DNA of 64,000 nucleotides from Bin87 sp965262485 (GTDB lineage Bacteria; Chloroflexota; Dehalococcoidia; Lucifugimonadales; UBA3495). The notes below the pieces were generated by a model. It had not been told where the DNA came from and made no database searches. It saw only the letters and a program-made list of their open reading frames with translations. Position 1 is the first letter of the stretch; every line of letters starts with the position of its first letter. The stretch covers positions 496,001 through 560,000 of the forward strand of contig OZ253540.1 of NCBI GenBank assembly GCA_965262485.1, given 5' to 3'. Below are positions 1-7,038 of this stretch, piece after piece. A program made the translations under genes and the position numbers.

Positions 1-108
1 ATACAATCAGGTGTGTTGCGCGTCGCGAAAATCGTATCTATGGGCGGGGGATGGCATTACTGTCAGATGCCAGTGTCGCATAGAACTATGAGGTGCATTT
101 GATAGAAA

Positions 109-185
109 TGGAGGCGACGGGCGGATTCGAACCGCCGAATAGAGGTTTTGCAGACCTCCGCCTTAGTCCACTTGGCTACGTCGCC
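109..185 (-). tRNA. tRNA-Cys (GCA)
   Basis: The minus strand folds as a full cloverleaf: a 7-bp acceptor stem (GGCGACG with CGTCGCC), a T arm with GGTTCGAATCC, and an anticodon loop CTGCAAA carrying GCA. The discriminator base is U, as expected for tRNA-Cys, and the CCA end is encoded. It lies 68 bp downstream of tRNA-Leu on the same strand and is probably co-transcribed with it. Confidence 0.96.
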
Positions 186-253
186 TTGTATTTGCCAATC
201 GTCTTCTGTTAGCTTCCAGATTGGTTCACCCGGCCAATACCCAATGAATCATT

Positions 254-340
254 TGGTGCCGAGGGCGGGACTTGAACCCACACGAGCGAAAGCCCACGGC
301 CCCCTCAAGACCGCGTGTCTACCAATTCCACCACCTCGGC
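254..340 (-). tRNA. tRNA-Leu (GAG)
   Basis: This is a class II tRNA on the minus strand with a long variable arm. The acceptor stem is GCCGAGG with CCTCGGC, the anticodon stem is CGGTC/GGCCG and the loop TTGAGGG carries GAG. CCA is encoded. It is the first gene of a probable Leu-Cys tRNA transcript. Confidence 0.95.
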
Positions 341-357
341 GCTTGGGGAACTTTTGG

Positions 358-388
358 AGTATATCACAACGGCAAAATCCAGTGTCAA
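358..388 (-). promoter_or_regulatory. Probable sigma70 promoter of the tRNA-Leu/tRNA-Cys unit
   Basis: On the minus strand a TTGACA box (383-388) is followed after 19 bp by TATACT (358-363). This would start transcription roughly 10 nt before the tRNA-Leu 5' end. The spacing is slightly long, so this is a motif-based call. Confidence 0.5.
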
Positions 389-482
389 AGATGCGTTCGA
401 CAATGAATCCAATGCGGATCGATGTGTGGGGTTAAAGCCGAAATCAGTGCGTGGGAACGCCGGACAACCTGAAAAGAGCCAC

Positions 483-513
483 ACCGATGGGGGCGGGAAG
501 CCCCCGACTCGGT
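483..513 (-). terminator. Hairpin terminator after the 527-859 gene
   Basis: A GC-rich stem (GGGGGC with GCCCCC, extended by ACCGA/TCGGT) lies just after the stop codon of the minus-strand gene ending at 527. It is followed by CTCTTTTC in that direction, consistent with a Rho-independent terminator. Confidence 0.65.
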
Positions 514-526
514 CTGATCTAACCGT

Positions 527-859
527 TTAGTTGACCTGGTGCTCCCGCTGCAACAGTTCCTTGGCGGTGTCGCCGATATTGGCTTCGATGCAATCACGCA
601 GAGCGGAGTAAATGGATCGCTTAATGGCGTCCATCATCCAGGCTTCGTATTCGGGGGCAGACTGGTATTCGTTCTTCACCCCGATAAGTTGCCGCAGCGA
701 CTCCAGGTAGTGGACTTGCAGCGGAGTCAGCGATTCCGGGACGTAGTCTTCCAATTGAGGGCCGGCTTGCGGGTCCACACCGATGGGGGCGGTACTCACT
801 ACCGGATTGTCGTTTTCCAAACCGCTGATATTGGCGTTGTCACTCTGTGGCGCGTTCAT
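527..859 (-). CDS. Conserved hypothetical protein, 110 aa
   Basis: I do not recognise this family. The chosen ATG at 859 has a GGAG site 7 nt upstream; an in-frame start further upstream at 919 lacks one. The N-terminal 45 residues are polar, Asn- and Pro-rich and probably disordered. The remainder (about 45-110) is predicted to be helical, with a run containing YLESLRQLIGVKNEY and DAIKRSIYSALRDC. There is no signal peptide or membrane segment. It is monocistronic between the dnaK 3' flank and a terminator hairpin. The function is unknown. Confidence 0.6.
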   Translation of the reverse strand: MNAPQSDNANISGLENDNPVVSTAPIGVDPQAGPQLEDYVPESLTPLQVHYLESLRQLIGVKNEYQSAPEYEAWMMDAIKRSIYSALRDCIEANIGDTAKELLQREHQVN

Positions 860-1107
860 TGCATTACTCCCAAAGGCCCGGCGGGACGTCGGCCCAAACC
901 AGATTTGAGTTGTTGGCATTATAGCACTTTTGCAGCCTGTTCACACCGTTGTAGGACGATTTAACAAAGGATTTACGAACCGGCAACATTTTGCCTTATT
1001 GTGACGGTGGGGTGGATATTGGTGGTGCGTTTCGTGATCGACAAGGTGCGAATGGTGCGAATTACTCCGCACCGATTGATACGATGCGGCGGCTTGGTTG
1101 GATTGCA

Positions 1108-1145
1108 GACCGGACGGCGCGGGAATCGGACCGCGCCATCCGGTC
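1108..1145. repeat. Long perfect hairpin in the dnaK 3' flank
   Basis: Two nested 7-bp arms (GACCGGA with TCCGGTC, and GGCGCGG with CCGCGCC) separated by one mismatch form a strong stem around an 8-nt loop, 25 bp after the dnaK stop. There is no U-tract, so it may be an imperfect terminator or an mRNA 3'-stabilising structure. The rest of 860-1169 holds no gene that I can support. Confidence 0.5.
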
Positions 1146-1169
1146 TCCGTCGCTCTCGTGGCGGTGGTT

Positions 1170-3068
1170 TTAGACCTCCCGGAACTCGCCTTCAACGGTG
1201 TCATCGGACCCCGGAGGAGTGTCGCCAGCGCCCCCGGCATCACCTGGCCCGCCGGCTCCCGGCTGGGTGTAAACCGCCTGGCCCACGCGTTGCAGGGCCT
1301 CGTTCAGTTCATTCATGGCAGTCTGCATTTGGGCTACGTTGTTGGCTGCGATGGCAGTCCGCAGCGATTCCAGCTTGGCATCCGCTTCGGCCTTGAGGTC
1401 GGCGGGTAATGTTTCGGCGTGCTCAGTCAGGAGTCGCTCGGCGGAGTAGGCCAGGCTGTCGGCCTGGTTACGAGTTTCCACCTCCGCGCGACGTGCCCGG
1501 TCGGCTGCTTCATTGGCCTCGGCGTCCGACATCATGCGCTCGATGTCTTCCTGCGACAAACCGCTGCTGGTCTGGATAACGATACGCTGTTCTTTGCCGG
1601 TGCCCTTGTCCTGAGCCGATACGCTGAGTATGCCGTTGGAGTCGATGTCGAAAGTTACGTCGATCTGGGGCATTCCGCGGGGGGCCGGCAGGATTCCGTC
1701 CAGCATGAACCGCCCGATGGTTTTGTTGTCGTTAGACATTGGCCGTTCGCCCTGCAAAACATGGATATCCACGCTGGGTTGCGAGTCGGACGCGGTGGTG
1801 AACGTCTCGGTTTTCTTGGTTGGAATAGTGGTGTTGCGCGGGATCAGCGCCGTAGTCACGCTGCCCAGGGTTTCGATACCCAGGGTGAGGGGCGTTACAT
1901 CCAGCAAAACAATGTCGCCAACCTCTCCGGCCAGGACGCCGGCCTGAATCGCGGCGCCCAGGGCCACGGCTTCGTCAGGATTCACGGAGCGGGACGGCTC
2001 CCGTCCGAAGATCTGCTGAACCTTGGCGTGGACGGATGGCATTCGGGTCATGCCGCCAACGAGGATCACGTCATCAATGCTGCCGGCGCCGATGCCGGCG
2101 TCGCTTATCGCCTGGCGGCACGGGCCCTCGGTACGGTCAATGAGGTCGCCAACCAGCTGTTCCAAACGGGAGCGGCTGAGGCTTTTCACCAAGTGCTGGG
2201 GCCCGCTGGCGTCGGCGGTGATAAATGGCAGGTTGATCTCCGTTTCCAACGTACTGGATAGCTCGATCTTCGCCCTCTCGGCCGCATCGCGCAACCGTTG
2301 CAACGCCATGCGGTCCTGGGTCAGGTCGATGCCGGTTTCGCCGCGAAATTCGCTAACCAGCCAGTTCAGGATGGAATCGTCGAAATCGTCGCCACCGAGG
2401 AAGGTGTCGCCATTGGTGGACAATACCTCGAAAACGCCGTCGCCCAGCTGCAGAATGGTAATGTCGAAGGTTCCGCCGCCGAGGTCGAAAACCGCCACGG
2501 TGGAATCGGTTTGCTGTTTGTCAATGCCGTAAGCCAACGACGAGGCCGTGGGTTCGTTGATGATCCGCAAAACGTCCAGTCCGGCGATGGTGCCGGCGTC
2601 TTTGGTGGCTTGCCGCTGGGAGTCGTTGAAGTAGGCGGGTACGGTAATGACGGCCTGCGTGATCCGCTCTCCCAGCTTGGCTTCGGCGTCCTGCCTGATC
2701 TTCTGTAGGATCATGCTGGAGATTTGGGGCGGCGCGTACGACTGACCCGACATTTCCACGTGGGCGTCGCCGTTATCGCCACTGACCACCTGATACGGCA
2801 AGCGTTTGGCGGCGTCCTGGACGATCGGCTCGTCGTATCTGCGCCCCATCAGGCGTTTGACGGAGAAAATGGTGTTCTCCGGGTTGGTAACTGCCTGGCG
2901 CTTTGCGATTTGACCGACGTATCGCTCGCCGCTGCGGACGTTTACGGCTACTACCGATGGAGTGATGCGGTTACCTTCAGCGTTTTCGACTACGGTTGCC
3001 TCGCCAGCATCGATAACCGCTGCCACCGAGTTGGTGGTACCGAGGTCGATGCCCAGGATCTTTGCCAT
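1170..3068 (-). CDS. dnaK: Molecular chaperone DnaK (Hsp70)
   Basis: This is the ATP-dependent cytosolic chaperone that folds and refolds client proteins with GrpE and a J-protein. At 632 aa it has the usual family length. The ATPase domain opens with GIDLGTTNSV (about 6-15) and contains DLGGGTFDI (near 195) and VGGMTRMP (near 340). The interdomain linker region with DVTPLTLGIET (near 390) leads into the substrate-binding domain. The Gly/Pro/Asp-rich tail ends in EFREV, a variant of the classic EEVD-like bacterial ending. The ATG is preceded by AGAGGAG 8 nt upstream. It is last in the hspR-grpE-dnaK order, 101 bp after grpE. No dnaJ is present in this cluster, so the J-protein must be encoded elsewhere. 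Confidence 0.99.
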   Translation of the reverse strand: MAKILGIDLGTTNSVAAVIDAGEATVVENAEGNRITPSVVAVNVRSGERYVGQIAKRQAVTNPENTIFSVKRLMGRRYDEPIVQDAAKRLPYQVVSGDNGDAHVEMSGQSYAPPQISSMILQKIRQDAEAKLGERITQAVITVPAYFNDSQRQATKDAGTIAGLDVLRIINEPTASSLAYGIDKQQTDSTVAVFDLGGGTFDITILQLGDGVFEVLSTNGDTFLGGDDFDDSILNWLVSEFRGETGIDLTQDRMALQRLRDAAERAKIELSSTLETEINLPFITADASGPQHLVKSLSRSRLEQLVGDLIDRTEGPCRQAISDAGIGAGSIDDVILVGGMTRMPSVHAKVQQIFGREPSRSVNPDEAVALGAAIQAGVLAGEVGDIVLLDVTPLTLGIETLGSVTTALIPRNTTIPTKKTETFTTASDSQPSVDIHVLQGERPMSNDNKTIGRFMLDGILPAPRGMPQIDVTFDIDSNGILSVSAQDKGTGKEQRIVIQTSSGLSQEDIERMMSDAEANEAADRARRAEVETRNQADSLAYSAERLLTEHAETLPADLKAEADAKLESLRTAIAANNVAQMQTAMNELNEALQRVGQAVYTQPGAGGPGDAGGAGDTPPGSDDTVEGEFREV

Positions 3069-3169
3069 TGTTATATCTCCTCTGATTTTTTTGATGTAGA
3101 TTTTGAAGGTCTTGGTTGGGCGGCAGGTTGCCGTTAAGTGGGGCGAACTGAATATCAGCCCCCGAGCGC

Positions 3170-3832
3170 CTATTGGTTTACGACGACCTGAGCAGCCTGA
3201 ACAACGCGATTGCGGAGCCGGTAACCCTGTCTTAATACCTCGACGATACTACCCGATTCCGCGTCCCCCACCTGGGCGATGCCGACCGCCTCGTGTAGCT
3301 CAGGGTTGAAGGTTTCGCCGAGAGAATCAATGCGGGTTACACCCTCCGATTCCAGGAAGGCGGCCAATTTACGCTGAATCAATCGAACACCTTCGGCCCA
3401 CGATTCGGCAACGGTACTGCCATCCTTGTCATCCGAGTCGGGTTCGTATTGAAGGTGATTGATCGCCAGATCCAGCTCATCAACGATGGGCAGCAGGTGA
3501 ACCAGCAGGCGACTGTTGGCCTGTTCCTGAACGGTGCGTCTTTCCTCTCCGTTGCGGCGGCGCAGATTTGCCAAGTCGGCCAGACCACGTTGAACCGCGT
3601 CCGACTGGCGGGCAATCTCTTCGTTGGCCTCGGCCAGCGCAGCCCTGAGCATGAAAGCTTCCTGTTCGGGAGTCATGGGAGGGGATTCGATTTCGTCAAT
3701 TGATGGGTCGGGATCAGGGTGGCCGTGAGCCGGCGCGGGTTGGGGTTCTCCCAACGAATCGCTGGCGGTGAACTCGGTAGAACCGGTCGGTATTTCGGGG
3801 TCTGATTGTGAATTGTACTGATCTGGCGGCAT
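3170..3832 (-). CDS. grpE: Nucleotide exchange factor GrpE
   Basis: GrpE releases ADP from DnaK. The 220-aa protein has an acidic, Pro-rich N-terminus (about 1-55), a long helical dimerisation stretch (about 60-125, with LADLANLRRRNGEERRTVQEQ), and the beta-wing domain. The wing carries the family signature around EGVTRIDSLGETFNPELHEAV, then VLRQGYRLRNRVVQAAQVVV. CAGGA lies 8 nt before the ATG. It is co-directional with dnaK and with the upstream hspR-like gene, from which it is separated by a 190-bp mobile repeat rather than a normal intergenic spacer. Confidence 0.97.
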   Translation of the reverse strand: MPPDQYNSQSDPEIPTGSTEFTASDSLGEPQPAPAHGHPDPDPSIDEIESPPMTPEQEAFMLRAALAEANEEIARQSDAVQRGLADLANLRRRNGEERRTVQEQANSRLLVHLLPIVDELDLAINHLQYEPDSDDKDGSTVAESWAEGVRLIQRKLAAFLESEGVTRIDSLGETFNPELHEAVGIAQVGDAESGSIVEVLRQGYRLRNRVVQAAQVVVNQ

Positions 3833-3895
3833 TAGATAATTCCTGAGTAAGTTTGCAACGGGGCCGCTACGCGGTGGCGGTGGGCATTCGGGGAC

Positions 3896-4085
3896 TAGGT
3901 TCTGTTAACATTTCACGTCATTCCGGCGAAAGAACGTCACCCCGTACTTGATACGGGGCCGGAATCCAGGCGCTTTGGAAAGCAGACATCGTTCACATTC
4001 AAGGTACTCTGGATTCCCGCTTTCGCGGGAATGACGAGCTGGGGTTAGCGAAATCGCCTTATATCTCAAATGTCAACACGGCCTA
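3896..4085. mobile_element. YTAR-type MITE (family R1), copy between hspR and grpE
   Basis: This is a roughly 190-bp element with imperfect terminal inverted repeats: CTAGGTTCTGTTAACATTT at the left, and at the right end (read inward) CTAGGCCGTGTTGACATTT. Internally it contains two large palindromic blocks of the type GTCATTCC-GCGAAAG and CTTTCGCGGGAATGAC. CTAG stands at both ends and could be a 4-bp target duplication. The right-hand CTAG contains the TAG stop codon of the hspR-like gene. No transposase is encoded. Confidence 0.7.
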
Positions 4086-4634
4086 GTCCGGAACGGGCAA
4101 GCCGAGGCTATTGCACAACAGGGCCACTTCGGAGCGAATGCTGTCTGCCACCTCGGCGTCGTCAATCGACCGGGCAACCCGGTTGGCGAACACTTCCAGG
4201 TTGTTGACCAGCTTCAGGGCGAATTCGACGCCGGCCAGGTTAAGTCCCAGATTGTCCATGAGGTGACGAATCAGCATGACTTTGCGGAGATCCTGCCGGG
4301 AATAAAGGCGCAGCATCCCCACCGTGCGTTCGGGTTGGATCAACCCCAGTCTTTCGTATTTGCGCAGAGTTTGGGGGTGCATTTCCAGTAAACGCGCTGC
4401 TACCGAAATGATATAGACGCCTTCAAGCTCCATGCCGGCCGGGCGGTTCGCATTGGCCGGTTCAGTCGCGAGGTCCGGGATGGCGTGTTCGCCGCCCACA
4501 TCATTGGACGAAAGCCGACTGGACGATGGAGGCGAACCGGTCACCCACACTTCGGGGGCTTTTGATGTGGGAGCGGGATACGATTCCAAAAGCGTTTGAC
4601 TGATTCGATGCGTTCTGGGCCATTGCCTTTGCAT
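4083..4634 (-). CDS. hspR: HspR-like MerR-family heat-shock repressor
   Basis: HspR proteins repress dnaK operons by binding HAIR inverted repeats, with DnaK acting as co-repressor in known systems. The MerR-type winged HTH is clear at about 71-105 (GVYIISVAARLLEMHPQTLRKYERLGL, shown here in parts: IISVAARLLEMHPQT and LRKYERLGLIQPERT). It is followed by LRLYSRQDL and the NLAGVEFALKL coiled segment. The ATG at 4634 has GGGAGG 9 nt upstream. This gives 183 aa with an unusual 67-residue Pro/Ser-rich N-terminal extension, so a shorter start near 4433 remains possible. It is the first gene of the grpE-dnaK operon and follows a HAIR-like palindrome, which suggests autoregulation. Its TAG stop lies inside the end of a mobile repeat. 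Confidence 0.88.
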   Translation of the reverse strand: MQRQWPRTHRISQTLLESYPAPTSKAPEVWVTGSPPSSSRLSSNDVGGEHAIPDLATEPANANRPAGMELEGVYIISVAARLLEMHPQTLRKYERLGLIQPERTVGMLRLYSRQDLRKVMLIRHLMDNLGLNLAGVEFALKLVNNLEVFANRVARSIDDAEVADSIRSEVALLCNSLGLPVPD

Positions 4635-4738
4635 AACTCCAGACCTCCCGGTTGGCAATGAGGCGCGGAAATGGGTTTGCCGCGGTCGGCGAAATCCCTG
4701 GATCGCCACGTGAATTTTATCACACGATGATGTATTGA

Positions 4739-4767
4739 ATAATAAGGCTTGACACGGTATGTGTCAA
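4739..4767 (-). promoter_or_regulatory. Promoter of hspR-grpE-dnaK
   Basis: On the minus strand TTGACA (4762-4767) is separated by exactly 17 bp from TATTAT (4739-4744), a near-consensus sigma70 promoter. The -35 box is one half-site of the CTTGACA-N7-TGTCAAG palindrome, so a repressor bound there would block it. Confidence 0.85.
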
Positions 4768-4768
4768 G
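4748..4768. promoter_or_regulatory. HAIR-like HspR operator
   Basis: The perfect palindrome CTTGACA-N7-TGTCAAG (8-bp arms if the flanking C/G are counted) has the same half-site spacing as the known HAIR consensus CTTGAGT-N7-ACTCAAG recognised by HspR. It overlaps the -35 boxes of both divergent promoters. Confidence 0.85.
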
Positions 4769-4777
4769 TTGTATTAT
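4749..4777 (+). promoter_or_regulatory. Divergent promoter of the zinc-ribbon gene
   Basis: TTGACA (4749-4754), a 17-bp spacer and TATTAT (4772-4777) point to the right. They mirror the hspR promoter on the other strand base for base in the boxes. The predicted transcript has a leader of about 150 nt before the gene at 4933. Confidence 0.8.
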
Positions 4778-4932
4778 CCCCATTGAAAAGTGATTGATAC
4801 CGATTGGCTCACTCAGACAGGTTTGGCGAATTGCAATCCAATCTTCGGCGACGTGCGTATATCGAATCAGTTGGCGGATTAAAAACACTTGCTAACTGGT
4901 GCGGAAATAACGAATCCGTTTAGGAGGCAATC

Positions 4933-5133
4933 ATGAGACTGATGTTCAACGCCTGCCCCAAATGCTCCGGAGACATGGAATTCCGGCGAGATATTTACGG
5001 AATCTTCGTCAGTTGCTTCCAGTGTGGCCTGCAACGGGATCTGGACGCCCCAATGCCCACCGTTCAAACGCCGCCCAAATCGGCCACCAAAACTGTGGCA
5101 GCCAGGGAACGCGACCTGTTGAAAGCAGCCTAG
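4933..5133 (+). CDS. Small zinc-ribbon protein, 66 aa
   Basis: The N-terminal half carries two cysteine pairs, CPKC (9-12) and CFQC (28-31), of the kind that hold one zinc ion in a zinc ribbon. The C-terminal half is a basic, Thr/Ala/Lys-rich tail that could bind nucleic acid. AGGAGG stands 5 nt before the ATG. It is transcribed divergently from hspR-grpE-dnaK from a promoter overlapping the same HAIR-like palindrome. It is therefore predicted to be heat-shock controlled and is likely a small stress- or translation-associated protein. The family is not recognised beyond the zinc ribbon. Confidence 0.8.
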   Translation: MRLMFNACPKCSGDMEFRRDIYGIFVSCFQCGLQRDLDAPMPTVQTPPKSATKTVAARERDLLKAA

Positions 5134-5221
5134 CAGAACCACTCAGAAATCCGGGCAACGGAATTGGCCGCCGGCGTTAGACGCCGGCGGCCTGGTAAAT
5201 TTAACGGGCGGTTCTCTGCGA

Positions 5222-5884
5222 TCAACGGGTGAGTTCGGGCCAGAATCGTTCTTCCTGCCAGGGATCGGCATTGTTGTTGTAACCCCGTTGTTCCCAGAAA
5301 CCGGGGGCGTCTTCGGCCATCAATTCAATACCGTTGACCCATTTAGCCGATTTCCAACCGTACCGGCTGGGAATGATCAATCGCAACGGCCATCCGTTAT
5401 CTTTGCCCAGCTCAGCGCCGTTTTGTCGGTGTGCCAGCAAGCCTTCCGAGAGGGCCAGATCCAGCGAGACGTTGGTCGTGTAATCGCCATAGCAATGAGC
5501 CATGATGTGTTGCGCTGCCGGCAATACGCCGGCCCGTTCCAATAGCGCCGAAATCATCACTCCTTCCCAGGTTTGGTCCAACGCGGACCACTGGGTCACG
5601 CAATGGAAATCGGCGCCGACGGTAACCCAGGGTAAATCGAGGAATTGCGCCCAGTCCAGGGTGATTTCCTGCCGCACCAGGCCCCAAACCCTGATTTGCC
5701 ACGAGGACAGATCGACTTGAGGCGTGTCACCGTAAGTTAGAACGGGGAATGTTTTGGCCACGAACTGGCCGGGCGGAACCCTTTCTCCCGCTGGCGGGGC
5801 GGTTTTCACCTGATCCGGGCGTTTCAACCCAAATTCGGGCTGAACACCGGTGTTTGATTGTTGTTGCTGGTCAGGGGTGGTCAT
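5222..5884 (-). CDS. Sulfite-oxidase-family molybdopterin oxidoreductase
   Basis: At 220 aa this has the size of single-domain YedY/sulfite-oxidase-like molybdopterin enzymes. The region with DFHCVTQWSALDQTWEGV carries the Mo-coordinating cysteine (Cys95), and PLRLIIPSRYGWKSAKWVNGIEL is the conserved C-terminal part of the cofactor-binding fold. There is no Tat signal, so it appears cytoplasmic, and it has no haem domain. The substrate cannot be told from sequence. GGGAG lies 7 nt before the ATG. It follows selD by 37 bp on the same strand and is probably co-transcribed with it. Confidence 0.9.
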   Translation of the reverse strand: MTTPDQQQQSNTGVQPEFGLKRPDQVKTAPPAGERVPPGQFVAKTFPVLTYGDTPQVDLSSWQIRVWGLVRQEITLDWAQFLDLPWVTVGADFHCVTQWSALDQTWEGVMISALLERAGVLPAAQHIMAHCYGDYTTNVSLDLALSEGLLAHRQNGAELGKDNGWPLRLIIPSRYGWKSAKWVNGIELMAEDAPGFWEQRGYNNNADPWQEERFWPELTR

Positions 5885-5921
5885 TCGGTCGCTCCCAGGT
5901 CACTATTGATTTGCCGGAGGG

Positions 5922-6974
5922 TTACCGGTTGGCACGGATCGTCCCCGCCGGGCCTTCGATGATCCGGCCCACTATCGACGCACAAGGCGCGCCACGGGCT
6001 TCGAGGGCGGCGATGAGTTGGGCGGCGCGTTCCGGAGCGACCGACATCAACAGTCCGCCGGATGTTTGCGCGTCGCAGAGCAACAACCGGTCTTCGTCGG
6101 TCAGCGCGTCGTCCCAGGATACCGAGTCGTGAACGCTGCTCACGTTGCGATGTGTGCCACCCGGTGCGACGCCGCTGGCCAGGAGTTCCCTGACGCCAGG
6201 CAAAATCGGTACGGCGGAAAGATTGATCTCCGCCGCAACGCCGCTGCCGCGCACCATGCTCCTGAGGTGACCCAACAGACCGAAACCGGTAATATCGGTG
6301 GCCGAATTGACCCCCACTTCCATCATGGCCTCGGCGGCAGGTTTATTCAGGGCGGCCATCGTTGCAACGGCGACAGCCATAACGTCCGGGTCCGCGACCC
6401 CCTGTTTGCCGGCGGTGGTGATGATCCCGGTTCCGATGGGTTTGCTCAACACCAGGACGTCACCGGGGCGTGCGCCAGCGTTGCTGACCTGTTTGCCGGG
6501 TTCCACGATGCCCACAACTGAGAGGCCGTACTTGGGTTCCGGATCGTCCACGGTATGCCCGCCCACAATCAGACATTCGGCTTCAGCGGCTTTGGCGTAT
6601 CCGCCCTGCAAAATGTGGCCCAGTATTTCCTTGTCCAACTCCGCAGGGAACCCGACGATGTTCAGAGCGATCAACGGCTTGCCGCCCATGGCGTAAACAT
6701 CAGACAGCGAGTTGGCCGCGGCGATGGCGCCAAACTCGTATGGATCGTCGGTAATCGGCGGGAAGAAATCGACGGTAACGATGAGCGCCGTTTCGTCGTT
6801 GATGCGGTAAACGGCGGCATCGTCTCCCGTCTCGGCGCCCACCAGCAGGTCGGGGTGCTTGAGCAGGGGAACGTAACTCAGGACCTGAACCAGGTCCTCA
6901 AGACTCAGCTTGGCCGCTCAACCTGCACAATGAGACAGCTCGGTGAGACGGATAGGAGATTTGGCTTCAACCAT
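5922..6974 (-). CDS. selD: Selenide, water dikinase SelD, itself a selenoprotein (Sec19)
   Basis: SelD makes selenophosphate for selenocysteine and selenouridine synthesis. A plain reading starts only at a GTG at 6842 and would lose the catalytic N-terminus. Reading upstream to the ATG at 6974 (GAGG site 5 nt before it) gives 350 aa, with one in-frame TGA at 6918-6920. The context is LSHCAG-U-AAKLS, exactly where SelD has its catalytic Cys/Sec followed by the essential Lys. A hairpin with arms GGACCTG/CAGGTCC and a GTT loop lies 27 nt after the UGA, fitting a bacterial SECIS. The rest has SelD features: VDFFPPITDDPYEFG, AANSLSDVYAMGG, GGHTVDDPEPKYGL and TDITGFGLLGH. The host should therefore possess selA, selB and tRNA-Sec, none of which is in this window. 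Confidence 0.95.
6888..6917 (-). promoter_or_regulatory. Putative bacterial SECIS element of selD
   Basis: Immediately 3' of the UGA (minus strand) the mRNA can fold into an 8-bp stem AGGACCTG/CAGGTCCT capped by GUU. The apical loop begins 27 nt after the UGA and contains the G-U expected for SelB recognition. The stem lies within coding sequence. Confidence 0.75.
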
Positions 6975-7007
6975 TAGTGCCTCGATGTTGGGGGAATGGG
7001 TACGTGG

Positions 7008-7028
7008 TTGCAGGGATTAACCCTGCAA
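7008..7028. terminator. Hairpin between acyl-CoA dehydrogenase gene and selD
   Basis: Perfect 8-bp arms TTGCAGGG/CCCTGCAA enclose a 5-nt loop, starting 11 bp after the acyl-CoA dehydrogenase stop. There is no U-tract, so it is at best a weak terminator or a processing site. Confidence 0.35.
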
Positions 7029-7038
7029 GGGATTAGCT

